A stretch of 64,000 bases of DNA from DASXVU01 sp963732855 (GTDB taxonomy: Archaea > Thermoplasmatota > Thermoplasmata > Methanomassiliicoccales > UBA472). The translations under genes were made by a program, and so were the position numbers. Below the pieces are notes generated by a model that saw nothing but the letters and a program-made list of their open reading frames with translations, was not told where the DNA came from and did no database searches. Shown here piece by piece: positions 8,719 through 17,058 of the stretch (position 1 is its first letter; each line of letters opens with the position of its first letter). The stretch lies in assembly GCA_963732855.1 (NCBI GenBank), contig CAVTBB010000003.1, positions 372,001 through 436,000 on the forward strand. The letters are read 5' to 3'.

Positions 8719-9649
8719 ATGTTCGAGTCGCTGAAGAAGGTCTTCGGCATCAAGCCCAAGGACATACCCCTTCCAGAAAAGGCGGAAGAGCTGGTCGGCG
8801 ACTCGGGAAGGAAGAATCTCAGAGAAGGAGTTGGATGAGCTCCTCTGGGAACTTGAGCTGGGACTTCTGGAAGCGGACGCCGCACTACCGGTCATCGAGG
8901 AGATCAAGGCCTCGGTCCGGGAATCGCTTTTAGGCAAACGCGTCGACCGGCAGTTCACGGTCGAGGCGGCGGTCCGGCTCGCATTACAGAACGCCATTGA
9001 AAAAGTGCTCAAGCAGAGCGAGTTCGATTTTGACGATTTCATCGCCAAGCACGAGAAGCCAGTTGTGGTCATGTTCGTGGGCATCAACGGCACCGGGAAG
9101 ACGACCGCCATCGCCAAGATCACGAATCGCCTGCAGAAGAACGGACTGTCGGTGGTCCTTGCTGCTGGGGACACGTTCAGGGCCGGGGCGATCGAGCAGA
9201 TATCAATTCACGGGGATCGTCTAGGCGCCAAGGTGATCAAGCACCAGTCGGGCGGGGACCCGGCAGCCGTGGCGTATGACGCGATCGATCATGCCAAGGC
9301 GCGCCAGAGGGATGTCGTCCTGGTCGACACTGCTGGCAGAATGCAGACCAACGCGAACCTGATGGACGAGATGAAGAAGATCAAGCGGGTGGCAAAGCCG
9401 CACCTGACCATCTTCGTCGGGGATTCGCTCGCCGGTAATGATGCCATAGAGCAGGCGGTCACGTTCAACAAGGAGATCGGGATCGACGCGGTCATCCTGA
9501 CCAAGATCGACACCGACGCCAAGGGCGGTGCGGCGTTATCGATCGCCCACGCGGTCAAGAAGCCCATTGCGTTCCTTTCGACCGGCCAGGCATATGAGGA
9601 GATCATCAAGTTCGACAGCAAGTGGATGGTCGACCGTCTTTTCTCATGA
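8719..9649 (+). CDS. ftsY: Signal recognition particle receptor FtsY, frameshifted
   Basis: The ATG at 8719 opens MFESLKKVFGI, a typical FtsY N-terminus, in a frame that stops at 8838. The rest (DELLWELELGLLEADAAL onward) is in the +1-shifted frame. Removing one A at 8815-8816 joins them as GRKISEKELDELLWELE, the normal start of the NG domain, giving about 309 aa. The GTPase motifs are intact: GINGTGKTTAIAK, DTAGRMQTN and TKIDTDAKGG. FtsY docks ribosome-SRP complexes at the membrane. It closes the LX-prefoldin-ftsY operon (8 bp after pfdA). A broken copy is implausible, so a one-base sequencing insertion is likely. Confidence 0.92.
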
Positions 9650-9665
9650 ACCGCCTTTGGGTGCT

Positions 9666-10469
9666 TCACTTTCTTGCATTGCATTTGAAGAACGTATAGC
9701 TGAACGTGCCGTCATCCTCGGTGGTCCTTTGTAGATCGGCGATGCCCTTGTCGAACTCGGCTGGATCCATCATTCCCGCGGTGATCGCCCTTTCCCGCAC
9801 TCCCGCTACCATGGCAATGAAAGTGCTCTTGGTGAACCCTTCGACCAGTGCAGGCCTTGAGGAGTCGACATAGACCATACGGGGCGAGACCTTCGCGTCC
9901 CGGAAGCCAGCTGAACCGACCAGCGGGTGGAGCCTCCTACCGATGTTGGCGTCGCCTCCTAGAACGGCCTGGTTCCTCACCAGACAATTGATCGCAGACC
10001 TTGCGCGCTCACTATGGGGATGGAAGAAGCACGAACCATGGTCCCCTTCGATGACGGTGATCTCTCCACCTTCTTTCAGAACCTGTCTCAGCGCCAGTAG
10101 CGCGGTCTCGGGTTCAGGAAGGTGCTCCAGGACGAAGCATACGAAGATCGCATCAAAGGTCTCCGGATGGAACGGCAGGTGGTAGAGATCGGCTTGCCTG
10201 AACTCTACATTTGACAGCCCATCGGCCTCGGCGCGCTTCTCAGCCTGACGGAGCGATTCGTCGGAAATATCGATGCAGGTGAAGAACGCCCCCGGATTGT
10301 TCCGGGCCAGGATCACTGTCTGAGCACCCACTCCGCAACCTGCCTCCAGCACATGGTATCCCGCCGGATACTTCGTATCATGATGGAGCAGGTCCGACAG
10401 GGTCGACGCCTGGTCCTGAAGACGGCCGGACTCCCTTTCCGAATATCCGTGAACGTAATCGCCTTTCAT
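9666..10469 (-). CDS. Class I SAM-dependent methyltransferase
   Basis: 267 aa. The SAM-binding motif VLEAGCGVGAQT is at about residues 40-51, the acidic motif II in FTCIDIS, and the motif around FDAIFVCFVLEHLPEPE ends strand 4. The fold matches UbiE/COQ5-like small-molecule methyltransferases. The C-terminal 100 residues hold an all-alpha cap. The substrate is unknown. Convergent with ftsY and 77 bp downstream of the M20 peptidase gene on the same strand, with no obvious functional link. Confidence 0.88.
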   Translation of the reverse strand: MKGDYVHGYSERESGRLQDQASTLSDLLHHDTKYPAGYHVLEAGCGVGAQTVILARNNPGAFFTCIDISDESLRQAEKRAEADGLSNVEFRQADLYHLPFHPETFDAIFVCFVLEHLPEPETALLALRQVLKEGGEITVIEGDHGSCFFHPHSERARSAINCLVRNQAVLGGDANIGRRLHPLVGSAGFRDAKVSPRMVYVDSSRPALVEGFTKSTFIAMVAGVRERAITAGMMDPAEFDKGIADLQRTTEDDGTFSYTFFKCNARK

Positions 10470-10546
10470 TGATAGCCCTCACCGATATCCTCTCTGAATG
10501 GTTAGCGCTTGCACTGAGAGGTGAGAAAAGGAAGCGCAAAAGCGCC

Positions 10547-11797
10547 TCATAAGTTAAAATCGGCCTTATGGCATAGGTTGGCCAGGATGACCGCGAACAC
10601 CTTTGCATCGGAGACCAGGTTGTCCACGATGCAGTACTCATTCGCCGTGTGGCACATGTCGTCGCAACTCTCCCAGCAATAAGCATCCATTCCAGCCAGG
10701 CGGAAGAAGTTGGCGCAGGTCCCGCCACCGATGCCGCCCGCCTTGGGCTCCACGTTCCTCACGTGCTCGATGGCCATCGATAGCGCCCTGTAAGCGTCCG
10801 AGTCCTGCGAGCTCGGATTTCCGCTCTTGGTCAGCTGGACCGTCTCGAAGGTGATCTTCACGCCAGTCTTGTCCTCGAACAGGTCGCCGATCCACCTGAG
10901 CGTCTCCATGACGTCGTCCGGTGAATACTGGGGCAACACCCGGAAGTCCAGGAAGAATATGTCCTCGCCGGGAACGGTGTTGACGTTGCCAACTGTCTGG
11001 AGCCTCTTCGTCGGTTCGTATGTCGACGTCGGCGGGTCGAAGAGAGCGTTATTCATGCCGTACTTCGATTCCATGTAGTCGACGATGAAAGTGATCAGTT
11101 CGGAACCGACCTTCATGGCGTTGATCCCCTTGTCGGGGGTTGAGGCATGGGTCTGCTTTCCGAGGACCCTTACCTTAAGCCACATGATATGCTTCTCGGC
11201 CACCTCGATGAACGTGCCGTTGGCGTTGCCGTAGTCCGGAACATAGATAATGTCGTCCTTCTGGAATACACCCTGCTCCAGCAGGAACTTGATGCCTTTT
11301 TCCGAGCCGACCTCCTCGTCCGCGACGAGCGCCAGGCCGATGCTCAGTTCCGGGGTCAGTTTCAGGTCGTTGATGGCCTTGACTGCAGAGATGGACCCGA
11401 CCAGGGACTGCCCGTTGTCCTCCGATCCAAGCCCGTAAAGCTTGCCCTCGATCAATCTGGGCGAGAACGGGGGGTAGGTCCATGCGGCCAGGTCCCCAGG
11501 TGGGACCGTGTCCATGTGGCTTACGAACCATACCGTTCGTTCAGACTTTCCCTTCTTCTTGGCCACGATGTTTGGCCTCAACCGTAGCTTTACGCGTTCG
11601 TCAAGGGCGTCGTACATATCGACCTCGTCGAAACCGCAGTTGTCAAGCATGTCCTTGATGAACCGCGCCCTTTCGAACTCTCCCTCTCCGCCGCTCTCCG
11701 GCCCTATCGCTGGTATCCTGATGATCTCGCTGAGAGCTTCCACCATTTCGTTCCTCTTTGCCTCTATGGAAGCCAATAAATCCTGAAGTGAAGGCAT
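10547..11797 (-). CDS. M20 family metallopeptidase (ArgE/DapE/CPG2 type)
   Basis: 416 aa. The di-zinc site motifs are present: SHMDTVPPGD, LGSEDNGQS and VADEEVGS, with a late His in the C-terminal AGGIGGGTCANFFR region. An inserted dimerisation domain lies at about 190-300. M20 members remove N-acyl groups or cleave dipeptides; annotations of this archaeal form vary between succinyl-diaminopimelate desuccinylase and dipeptidase. No lysine or arginine genes are nearby to decide. AT-rich CCTATTATTAGG at about 11825-11836 (transcript strand) is a candidate TATA region. Confidence 0.87.
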   Translation of the reverse strand: MPSLQDLLASIEAKRNEMVEALSEIIRIPAIGPESGGEGEFERARFIKDMLDNCGFDEVDMYDALDERVKLRLRPNIVAKKKGKSERTVWFVSHMDTVPPGDLAAWTYPPFSPRLIEGKLYGLGSEDNGQSLVGSISAVKAINDLKLTPELSIGLALVADEEVGSEKGIKFLLEQGVFQKDDIIYVPDYGNANGTFIEVAEKHIMWLKVRVLGKQTHASTPDKGINAMKVGSELITFIVDYMESKYGMNNALFDPPTSTYEPTKRLQTVGNVNTVPGEDIFFLDFRVLPQYSPDDVMETLRWIGDLFEDKTGVKITFETVQLTKSGNPSSQDSDAYRALSMAIEHVRNVEPKAGGIGGGTCANFFRLAGMDAYCWESCDDMCHTANEYCIVDNLVSDAKVFAVILANLCHKADFNL

Positions 11798-11972
11798 TCG
11801 AATCCCGAGATTAAATGCGTTCCCCCCTAATAATAGGTTAGGTTTAGGTTATCCAGATACGAAACCAACATGGACTGGACCAGCTGGCTTATGAGAGGTT
11901 TGGTGAAGCAGCCTTTCATCGGGAGAGGAAGAGGGCCGCCCCTTGGGCGACCCGGAACGGTATCCGAACGGA

Positions 11973-13148
11973 TCAGCGCCTTAGGATCATGGAGACGGCG
12001 TTTCCGCCCCCGAGGCACAGCGTCGCCAGTCCGGTCGATTTGTTGCGGTCGATCATGGTGTGGACCATGGTGGTCAACAGCCTGGCCCCGGAACATCCGA
12101 TCGGGTGCCCGAGCGCGATCGCGCCGCCGTTCACGTTGAACGCTTCGTCCGGGACGTGCAGCTCCCTCTTGACCGCGACCGAGGCGGTGGCGAACGCCTC
12201 GTTGTGCTCGAACAGATCGATGTCGTCAATGGTCATCGAGACCTTCTTCAAAAGTTCGCGCGTCGTCGGGATCGGGGCTTCCATGATCCATTCCGGTTTG
12301 GTCCCGCCGGTGTGGTAGCCGACGATCTCGGCCATGGGCTTGATGCCATGCTGCTCGGCAAACTTCCGGGAGGCTATGACCAGGGCCGAGGCTCCGTCGC
12401 TCAGCTGAGAGGCGTTGCCTGCGGTGACGATCCCGTCGGACTTGAACGACGGCTTGAGCTTTGCTAACACCTCGGGCGTGGTGTCGTTCCTGACCCCTTC
12501 GTCCACCTTGAAGACGATGTCACCCTTCTTCGACTTGATGATATACGGAACGATCTCCTTCTCGAACTTACCCGCCGATATCGCGGCGCTAGCCTTCATG
12601 TGGCTCTGGTAGGCGATCTGGTCTGCTTCCTCGCGAGTTACGTGGAACCGTTCAGCCACGGTCTCTGCGGTGATGCCCATATGCACGTCGGTGAAGATGT
12701 CCCACAATCCATCGTGCACCATGCTGTCCATGATGGTCCCGTCGTTGAGCCGGTATCCGTAACGGGCGTTCTTCAGAAGGTAGGGGGCCTGGTTCATGTT
12801 CTCCATGCCGCCGGCGACGATGAGGTCGTGTTCCCCGGCCTTGATGGAGTTGGCTGCCAGCATGACCGCCTTCATTCCCGAGCCGCACACTTTGTTGATG
12901 GTGACCGAGCCGATCTCGACGGGAAGCCCGCCCTTGACCGCGGCTTGCCTGGCCGGGTTCTGTCCCAGCGAAGCCGTGAGCACATTGCCCATGATGCATT
13001 CCCTGATATCCTCGCTCTCCACGTTGGCTCGCTTGACCGCCTCTCTCACGACAAGCGCCCCAAGCTCGGGAGCGGGGGCGTCCTTCAGAGATCCGGCGAA
13101 CTTGCCTATCGCGGTACGTACCGCGCTCAATATGACAACGTCTTCCAT
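11973..13148 (-). CDS. Acetyl-CoA acetyltransferase, bacterial-type thiolase
   Basis: 391 aa, full length. The acylated Cys88 lies in VCGSGMKAV; the catalytic His is in GGAIALGHPIGCSGAR and the second Cys in CLGGGNA. It condenses or cleaves acetyl-CoA/acetoacetyl-CoA. The start at 13148 (MEDVVILSAVRTAIG) has a Shine-Dalgarno TTGGAGG; the longer frame to 13304 runs antisense into unrelated sequence. This is the PhaA/AtoB type, unlike the archaeal thiolase that normally works with a DUF35 partner and HMG-CoA synthase in the mevalonate pathway, and no such partner is adjacent. Possibly acquired from bacteria. Confidence 0.93.
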   Translation of the reverse strand: MEDVVILSAVRTAIGKFAGSLKDAPAPELGALVVREAVKRANVESEDIRECIMGNVLTASLGQNPARQAAVKGGLPVEIGSVTINKVCGSGMKAVMLAANSIKAGEHDLIVAGGMENMNQAPYLLKNARYGYRLNDGTIMDSMVHDGLWDIFTDVHMGITAETVAERFHVTREEADQIAYQSHMKASAAISAGKFEKEIVPYIIKSKKGDIVFKVDEGVRNDTTPEVLAKLKPSFKSDGIVTAGNASQLSDGASALVIASRKFAEQHGIKPMAEIVGYHTGGTKPEWIMEAPIPTTRELLKKVSMTIDDIDLFEHNEAFATASVAVKRELHVPDEAFNVNGGAIALGHPIGCSGARLLTTMVHTMIDRNKSTGLATLCLGGGNAVSMILRR

Positions 13149-13228
13149 GATACTGCCTCCAAAGACCGGATGGCCTTGGACTGGTGTATGCCCAGCAAAA
13201 AACCTAGATGTATAAAATATTGTCGTTG

Positions 13229-14560
13229 TCAGCCATCGACTGGCGACGATGCCAGGCTCAGGGAGGTTCGCTTCAGGGGTTGGGCAAGATGTCTGCGGGC
13301 GCACACTGGCGGCTCATACCAGCCTAGACCGATGGACCGCTTCTCGGGCATATTTGTCGATGCCTCATCCGGCCGCTTGCTGCCGCACACCTTGCACCTA
13401 TAGCCAGCCTTCCGCCCCATGGACTGCATGCTCTTGTTGCATTTGGGGCAGAACGGATTTGCGGTCTTGACCATCGCGTCCGCCAGTTCGAGAACCTCGA
13501 GCTTCTCCAGATTGAGCGTCCTGGGTACCGCTCTCAGCTCCCCCACCGCTCTGACCGCGTCCCCAGGTCTCAGACCACGAACCACTTCCCGGAATGACTT
13601 CGATGGCTCATAGGCTGCCAGGTCAAGCTCCTGGCGGGACCGGTCTGGCAACATGGTAATGAGCACGTGCCCTCCCGGGATCGTGCGGGGCATGGAGACG
13701 ATCCGCCCGGGAATGGAATAGGTCCGGGCTGGAATCATCTCCCGCCACTTTTCGATCACGTGATCGTCGGTCCCCTGGTTGGAAAGGAAAAGGATCCATC
13801 TATCGACCCGTTCCGACCGTATCGTGGCCATCGCTTGAGGCAGGTCCGAAAGGATATCGCCCCGGATGCCGAACAGCACCGGACAGGGGGTGTGCGGGGA
13901 TATGGCCATCCGGCCAGCCCGATCGTCATAATTGTTGAACGTGGACGGGAACTTCCGGTCCATCTCCTTGACCGACTCGTCCGAGACCACGCGTGGCATG
14001 CCCCAACGGGAGCGTTCCCGATAGGTGATCACCTCGTAGGTATGGTCCATCGGCCTCCAGGACATCGCTGCCGAAGCCCCAATGACGCCTCGGCCACCCG
14101 CCAGCTCAAAGCGCGTCGCCCCGATCCGGTCCAGCTCTTCCAGGACCTCGCTCTTCTGGACGATGCCCCTCACCGCCTCCCAGTAAAGCTTTGCCCGGGG
14201 TTTCTTCCTGGACACGACCAGACCGGGACTGGCATCCTCCTGTACCCGGGACCATTTTCTAAGCAATTTGGAACAGCGGTCCATGACCAGATCTGGGTCG
14301 GCCGGCCGGACACAATCAGGATATGAGTAGATGGGGCCGTCCCTTATCATCCCCACCATCTGACAGGGCCCGCGCCCTCGACCGAAACGGAGACAGAGCG
14401 CGGCATTCCCGCGGGTCTTCCATGGTACCGCCGGATTGAGACGGACCAGGCGGGGAAGTCCGATCAGATCGTGATCGCGCATGGCATCGATAACCTCGGT
14501 TGCCAGGTACGTTGTGCACATTGATTCGACCGAGTCCGTATCATCAAACGCGACGAACAT
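13229..14560 (-). CDS. tiaS: tRNA(Ile2) 2-agmatinylcytidine synthetase TiaS
   Basis: 443 aa. N-terminal FVAFDDTDS is the TiaS catalytic/metal motif; LVRLNPAVPWKTRGNAAL and GGRGVIGASAAMSW follow as in the family. An OB-fold (RGLRPGDAVRAVGELR) and a zinc ribbon (CPKCNKS, CKVCGS) form the tRNA-binding C-terminus. The enzyme attaches agmatine to C34 of tRNA-Ile so that it reads AUA; it is archaea-specific. It is followed 42 bp upstream of its own start by no partner; the thiolase gene lies downstream on the same strand. Confidence 0.95.
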   Translation of the reverse strand: MFVAFDDTDSVESMCTTYLATEVIDAMRDHDLIGLPRLVRLNPAVPWKTRGNAALCLRFGRGRGPCQMVGMIRDGPIYSYPDCVRPADPDLVMDRCSKLLRKWSRVQEDASPGLVVSRKKPRAKLYWEAVRGIVQKSEVLEELDRIGATRFELAGGRGVIGASAAMSWRPMDHTYEVITYRERSRWGMPRVVSDESVKEMDRKFPSTFNNYDDRAGRMAISPHTPCPVLFGIRGDILSDLPQAMATIRSERVDRWILFLSNQGTDDHVIEKWREMIPARTYSIPGRIVSMPRTIPGGHVLITMLPDRSRQELDLAAYEPSKSFREVVRGLRPGDAVRAVGELRAVPRTLNLEKLEVLELADAMVKTANPFCPKCNKSMQSMGRKAGYRCKVCGSKRPDEASTNMPEKRSIGLGWYEPPVCARRHLAQPLKRTSLSLASSPVDG

Positions 14561-14602
14561 TTACGCCCCCGAGAGGGTAGGGCGGGTTATTAGGATTGCG
14601 CA

Positions 14603-14962
14603 CTAGGTGACGCCGTTACCCGGGGAAAGGATCTCGACAAAGGAGGCGAACATGAACGAAGGGTCTTCCTCCGAGGGGGTGACGACCATCCTTAGAACCG
14701 TACCGGCCGGCACGGGCTCGGACAACACCGCCAATTGCAGATATATGCGGGCCTCCACACCGGTCTTGTCCATGGCCGTCACGATCAGACCGGTCTTGGA
14801 ATGATCGCATCGTACCACCACGCAATCGACCGAGACCGATTCTCCGGCCGTTGCATTGCCGAACCCTTCGATGTGCACCGGGGCAAGGTCAGAGAAAGCA
14901 GTCATTAGGAAAAGGGCGACCCCTGCCGAGATGACCAGCGCCCGGAGGCTGATCTTTGCCAT
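14603..14962 (-). CDS. Small membrane-anchored protein with predicted OB-fold
   Basis: 119 aa. A hydrophobic N-terminal segment (LRALVISAGVALFLMTAF, about 6-23) serves as signal anchor. The remainder looks all-beta, with alternation typical of an OB-fold (SVDCVVVRCDHSKTGLIVTAMDKTG, VLRMVVTP). No firm family. Its position 42 bp before tiaS on the same strand suggests co-transcription, but a function in tRNA modification is not supported because the domain should lie outside the membrane. Confidence 0.7.
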   Translation of the reverse strand: MAKISLRALVISAGVALFLMTAFSDLAPVHIEGFGNATAGESVSVDCVVVRCDHSKTGLIVTAMDKTGVEARIYLQLAVLSEPVPAGTVLRMVVTPSEEDPSFMFASFVEILSPGNGVT

Positions 14963-15056
14963 GTTCCCTCAAGAACGTGGAAACGGTTTCGCCCTTTTCG
15001 CTACATGCAAATTATGAAAACAACATTTGAATACCCTGGTGCGCATCTAGCCCGAC

Positions 15057-15410
15057 ATGGGCAAGCCATTTCTTACTGAGAGGGCACAGATACTAGCCTC
15101 TATCTTCCTTATCGGGGGCTTGGTGCTCAGCGCCCTCGGCATTCTTGGATTGACATCGGATGACATGTTGAAATTGGGCGATTGGAACTATTGGCTGGCT
15201 ATGATCGGGGTGCCGATATTGCTTATCGGTCTCATCTGGCTATGGATGTTCCTGGCCCGGGTCCGGGAGTTCCGGAAGGCATTACAGGAAAAGAGCAAGG
15301 CCAACTTCCTGAAATCCATGGATGAAACCGAGTACCTCGCCTGGCGCCTGCCGATGAAGTTCGAGAAGGAGCTAGAAGGCAAGAAGGCCGAGTTCAATAT
15401 CCGTAAGTAG
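15057..15410 (+). CDS. Uncharacterised two-helix membrane protein
   Basis: 117 aa. Two transmembrane helices at about 12-32 and 44-66 are joined by a short loop. A basic, helical cytoplasmic tail follows (VREFRKALQEKSKANFLKS, MKFEKELEGKKAEF). No motif indicates catalysis. It resembles small conserved membrane proteins of Thermoplasmata, but I cannot name the family with confidence. Divergent from the gene at 14603-14962 and convergent with hflX. Confidence 0.7.
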   Translation: MGKPFLTERAQILASIFLIGGLVLSALGILGLTSDDMLKLGDWNYWLAMIGVPILLIGLIWLWMFLARVREFRKALQEKSKANFLKSMDETEYLAWRLPMKFEKELEGKKAEFNIRK

Positions 15411-15432
15411 GTACCCCCAACGAGGGGCACCC

Positions 15433-16725
15433 CTACATTTCCGGTGGAGACTCGTTTTCGGGGGCAAGGGGGTCGGAGATGATGTTTCCCCCGAGAGCGA
15501 TGACCATTTTTGCAATTCGGTCCCGGTCGTCTGCCTTACATTGAATGGAGACCTTTGTTATCGGACCGTATTCGATCGATGTTACATCACAAATATCGTA
15601 AAGCCCTGACAATAGGCTCTGCAACTCACCCGATTGAGGCGCTTCGAAATTGAGTGCAACGGGGTAGATGAACTTCTCGAGTATCTTAGCCCGGAGAACG
15701 TCAAGACCATAGTTTTTCACAACAGAGGTCAGAACTATCTCTGATTGAGGGAACTCGGTCTTGACCACATCGATCCTTTCCTTCATCCCGAACTGTAATA
15801 GATCGGTCTTGTTGAGAACGATGATGATGTTGTTCGGATCTATATCGGGAAGTAGAATCCCCTTTGAAGTTTTCAGCTTCCTGGTCACTTCTGGCATTTC
15901 GTCTGAAGAATCCAGAACTAGAAGGACGATGTCTGCATTGAATATGTCCTCTATCGTATTTCGGAACGATTCGATCATGAAGTGTGGCAAATTTTCCAGA
16001 AACCCAATCGTATCCGTCAACAGTATCTCTTTCTTGACATTCTCCATCTTTCTTGTTGTTGTGGATAGAGTGGAGAACATCTTGTTCTCGATGATAACGC
16101 TCTCTCCTGTCATCCTCTTCATTAAGGAAGATTTTCCCGCGTTGGTATAACCTGCGAGACAGACCAGATAGAACCCTTTCTTCTTTCGTTGTTGTCTTCG
16201 AAGAGCTTGGTCATCTTTCATGCTCTTCAGGTCAGTATCAATTTTTTTCATCCTTTTTTTGATCAGATCGTAATAAGTATTGATCGCATACTCACCGCCG
16301 CCAAGGAAACCTGGATGCTCTCCTGCTTTGGCATTATGAATCCATTCCTTCAGGAAAGGCATCTCATACTGCAATTTCGCTTTCTCGACCTGCAGCATCG
16401 CCTCCTTACTATGAGCTCTCTTGGTGAAAATGTTCAAAACGATTTTGATCCTATCTACGACTTCCACCTTTAGGGTGTTCTCCAAAGTGTAGTGCTGACC
16501 CGGTTCTATCTCCCCGTTTATCAAGAGGGCCTCGACCGGATTTTCCTCTAATATCGTCTTTACCTCATCCAATTTCCCTTTTCCAACGAAGTAGGAAGGA
16601 TCAGGATACCTTTTCTCCTGCTGTATCTCGTAAAGGATATCATACCCCGCTGTATCGGCCAACTCCTCGACCTCCGCGACGCGCCCATTAAGTGTCAATA
16701 ATGCAGCGGTGATCTTTCTCTCCAT
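15433..16725 (-). CDS. hflX: HflX-family ribosome-associated GTPase
   Basis: 430 aa. The N-terminal HflX domain carries YFVGKGKLDEVK and LLINGEIEPGQ. A basic linker (RRQQRKKKGF) leads to the G domain: GYTNAGKSSLMKR (G1), DTIGFLENLPH (G3) and NKTDLL (G4). HflX splits stalled or stressed ribosomes. The ATG at 16725 follows GGGAGA; the longer frame begins at a TTG. Its A+T content is visibly higher than neighbouring genes. The gene is transcribed away from the putative origin region. Confidence 0.93.
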   Translation of the reverse strand: MERKITAALLTLNGRVAEVEELADTAGYDILYEIQQEKRYPDPSYFVGKGKLDEVKTILEENPVEALLINGEIEPGQHYTLENTLKVEVVDRIKIVLNIFTKRAHSKEAMLQVEKAKLQYEMPFLKEWIHNAKAGEHPGFLGGGEYAINTYYDLIKKRMKKIDTDLKSMKDDQALRRQQRKKKGFYLVCLAGYTNAGKSSLMKRMTGESVIIENKMFSTLSTTTRKMENVKKEILLTDTIGFLENLPHFMIESFRNTIEDIFNADIVLLVLDSSDEMPEVTRKLKTSKGILLPDIDPNNIIIVLNKTDLLQFGMKERIDVVKTEFPQSEIVLTSVVKNYGLDVLRAKILEKFIYPVALNFEAPQSGELQSLLSGLYDICDVTSIEYGPITKVSIQCKADDRDRIAKMVIALGGNIISDPLAPENESPPEM

Positions 16726-16839
16726 ATGGTCTCCCAATAGAACCCTTCCGTCAATCGTTATGACAGGTCCGGTGATATTACTTTTGTTGGATAATCATTG
16801 GGATAGGCAGTTCGTAGACACGGTTTGGCCCAGAATAGA

Positions 16840-16861
16840 GTTCCACCGGAAATGAAGGGGT
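16840..16861 (+). repeat. ORB-like origin recognition box 1
   Basis: The element has the ORB pattern: TTCCACCGGAAAT, three bases, then GGGGT (the G-string). It matches the element at 16995-17016 in 16 of 22 positions, including all of the GGAAAT core and the GGGGT end. Known archaeal ORBs share a dyad around CCA-N-TGGAA followed by a G-rich element on one side, which Orc1/Cdc6 contacts with its winged helix and AAA+ domain. Confidence 0.65.
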
Positions 16862-16994
16862 CCGGGTATATCCAGCCCAATATTGGGGTTAACGCCATTG
16901 AACCTTTCTTTCATGTCGAATTTGCTGGGGGATATAAAAAAAGGTTTCAAGTATAGTACCGGTCAATCACCTACTCCCTTACCCGGGGGCTGCT

Positions 16995-17016
16995 TCTCCA
17001 CAGGAAATAGTGGGGT
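16995..17016 (+). repeat. ORB-like origin recognition box 2
   Basis: TCCACAGGAAAT followed by AGT and GGGGT, in the same orientation as box 1 and 155 bp downstream of it. It ends 42 bp before the orc1/cdc6 start codon, so binding here could also autoregulate the gene. Confidence 0.6.
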
Positions 17017-17058
17017 AATCCAGTCTGTTTAACGCTCACATATCAGAGGTAACTACCG

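Larger units (their letters stand above)
16726..17058. other. Putative replication origin: ORB-like boxes beside orc1/cdc6
   Basis: This 333-bp non-coding stretch lies between hflX and orc1/cdc6, transcribed in opposite directions. It holds two ORB-like elements in the same orientation (16840-16861 and 16995-17016). Between them is an AT-rich segment including GATATAAAAAAAGG (about 16931-16944) that could be an unwinding element, and the palindrome CCCAATATTGGG at about 16876-16887. Archaeal origins typically sit just upstream of orc1/cdc6 with this design. The AT-rich stretch may instead or also contain the cdc6 promoter. Confidence 0.65.

Noticed and set aside
8464..9174. 236-codon antisense ORF over pfdA and ftsY
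   Set aside because: Ser-rich shadow reading of two recognised genes; no motif.
13149..13304. N-terminal extension of the thiolase
   Set aside because: The family start MEDVVILSAVRTAIG has its own Shine-Dalgarno; the extra residues are antisense to the end of tiaS.
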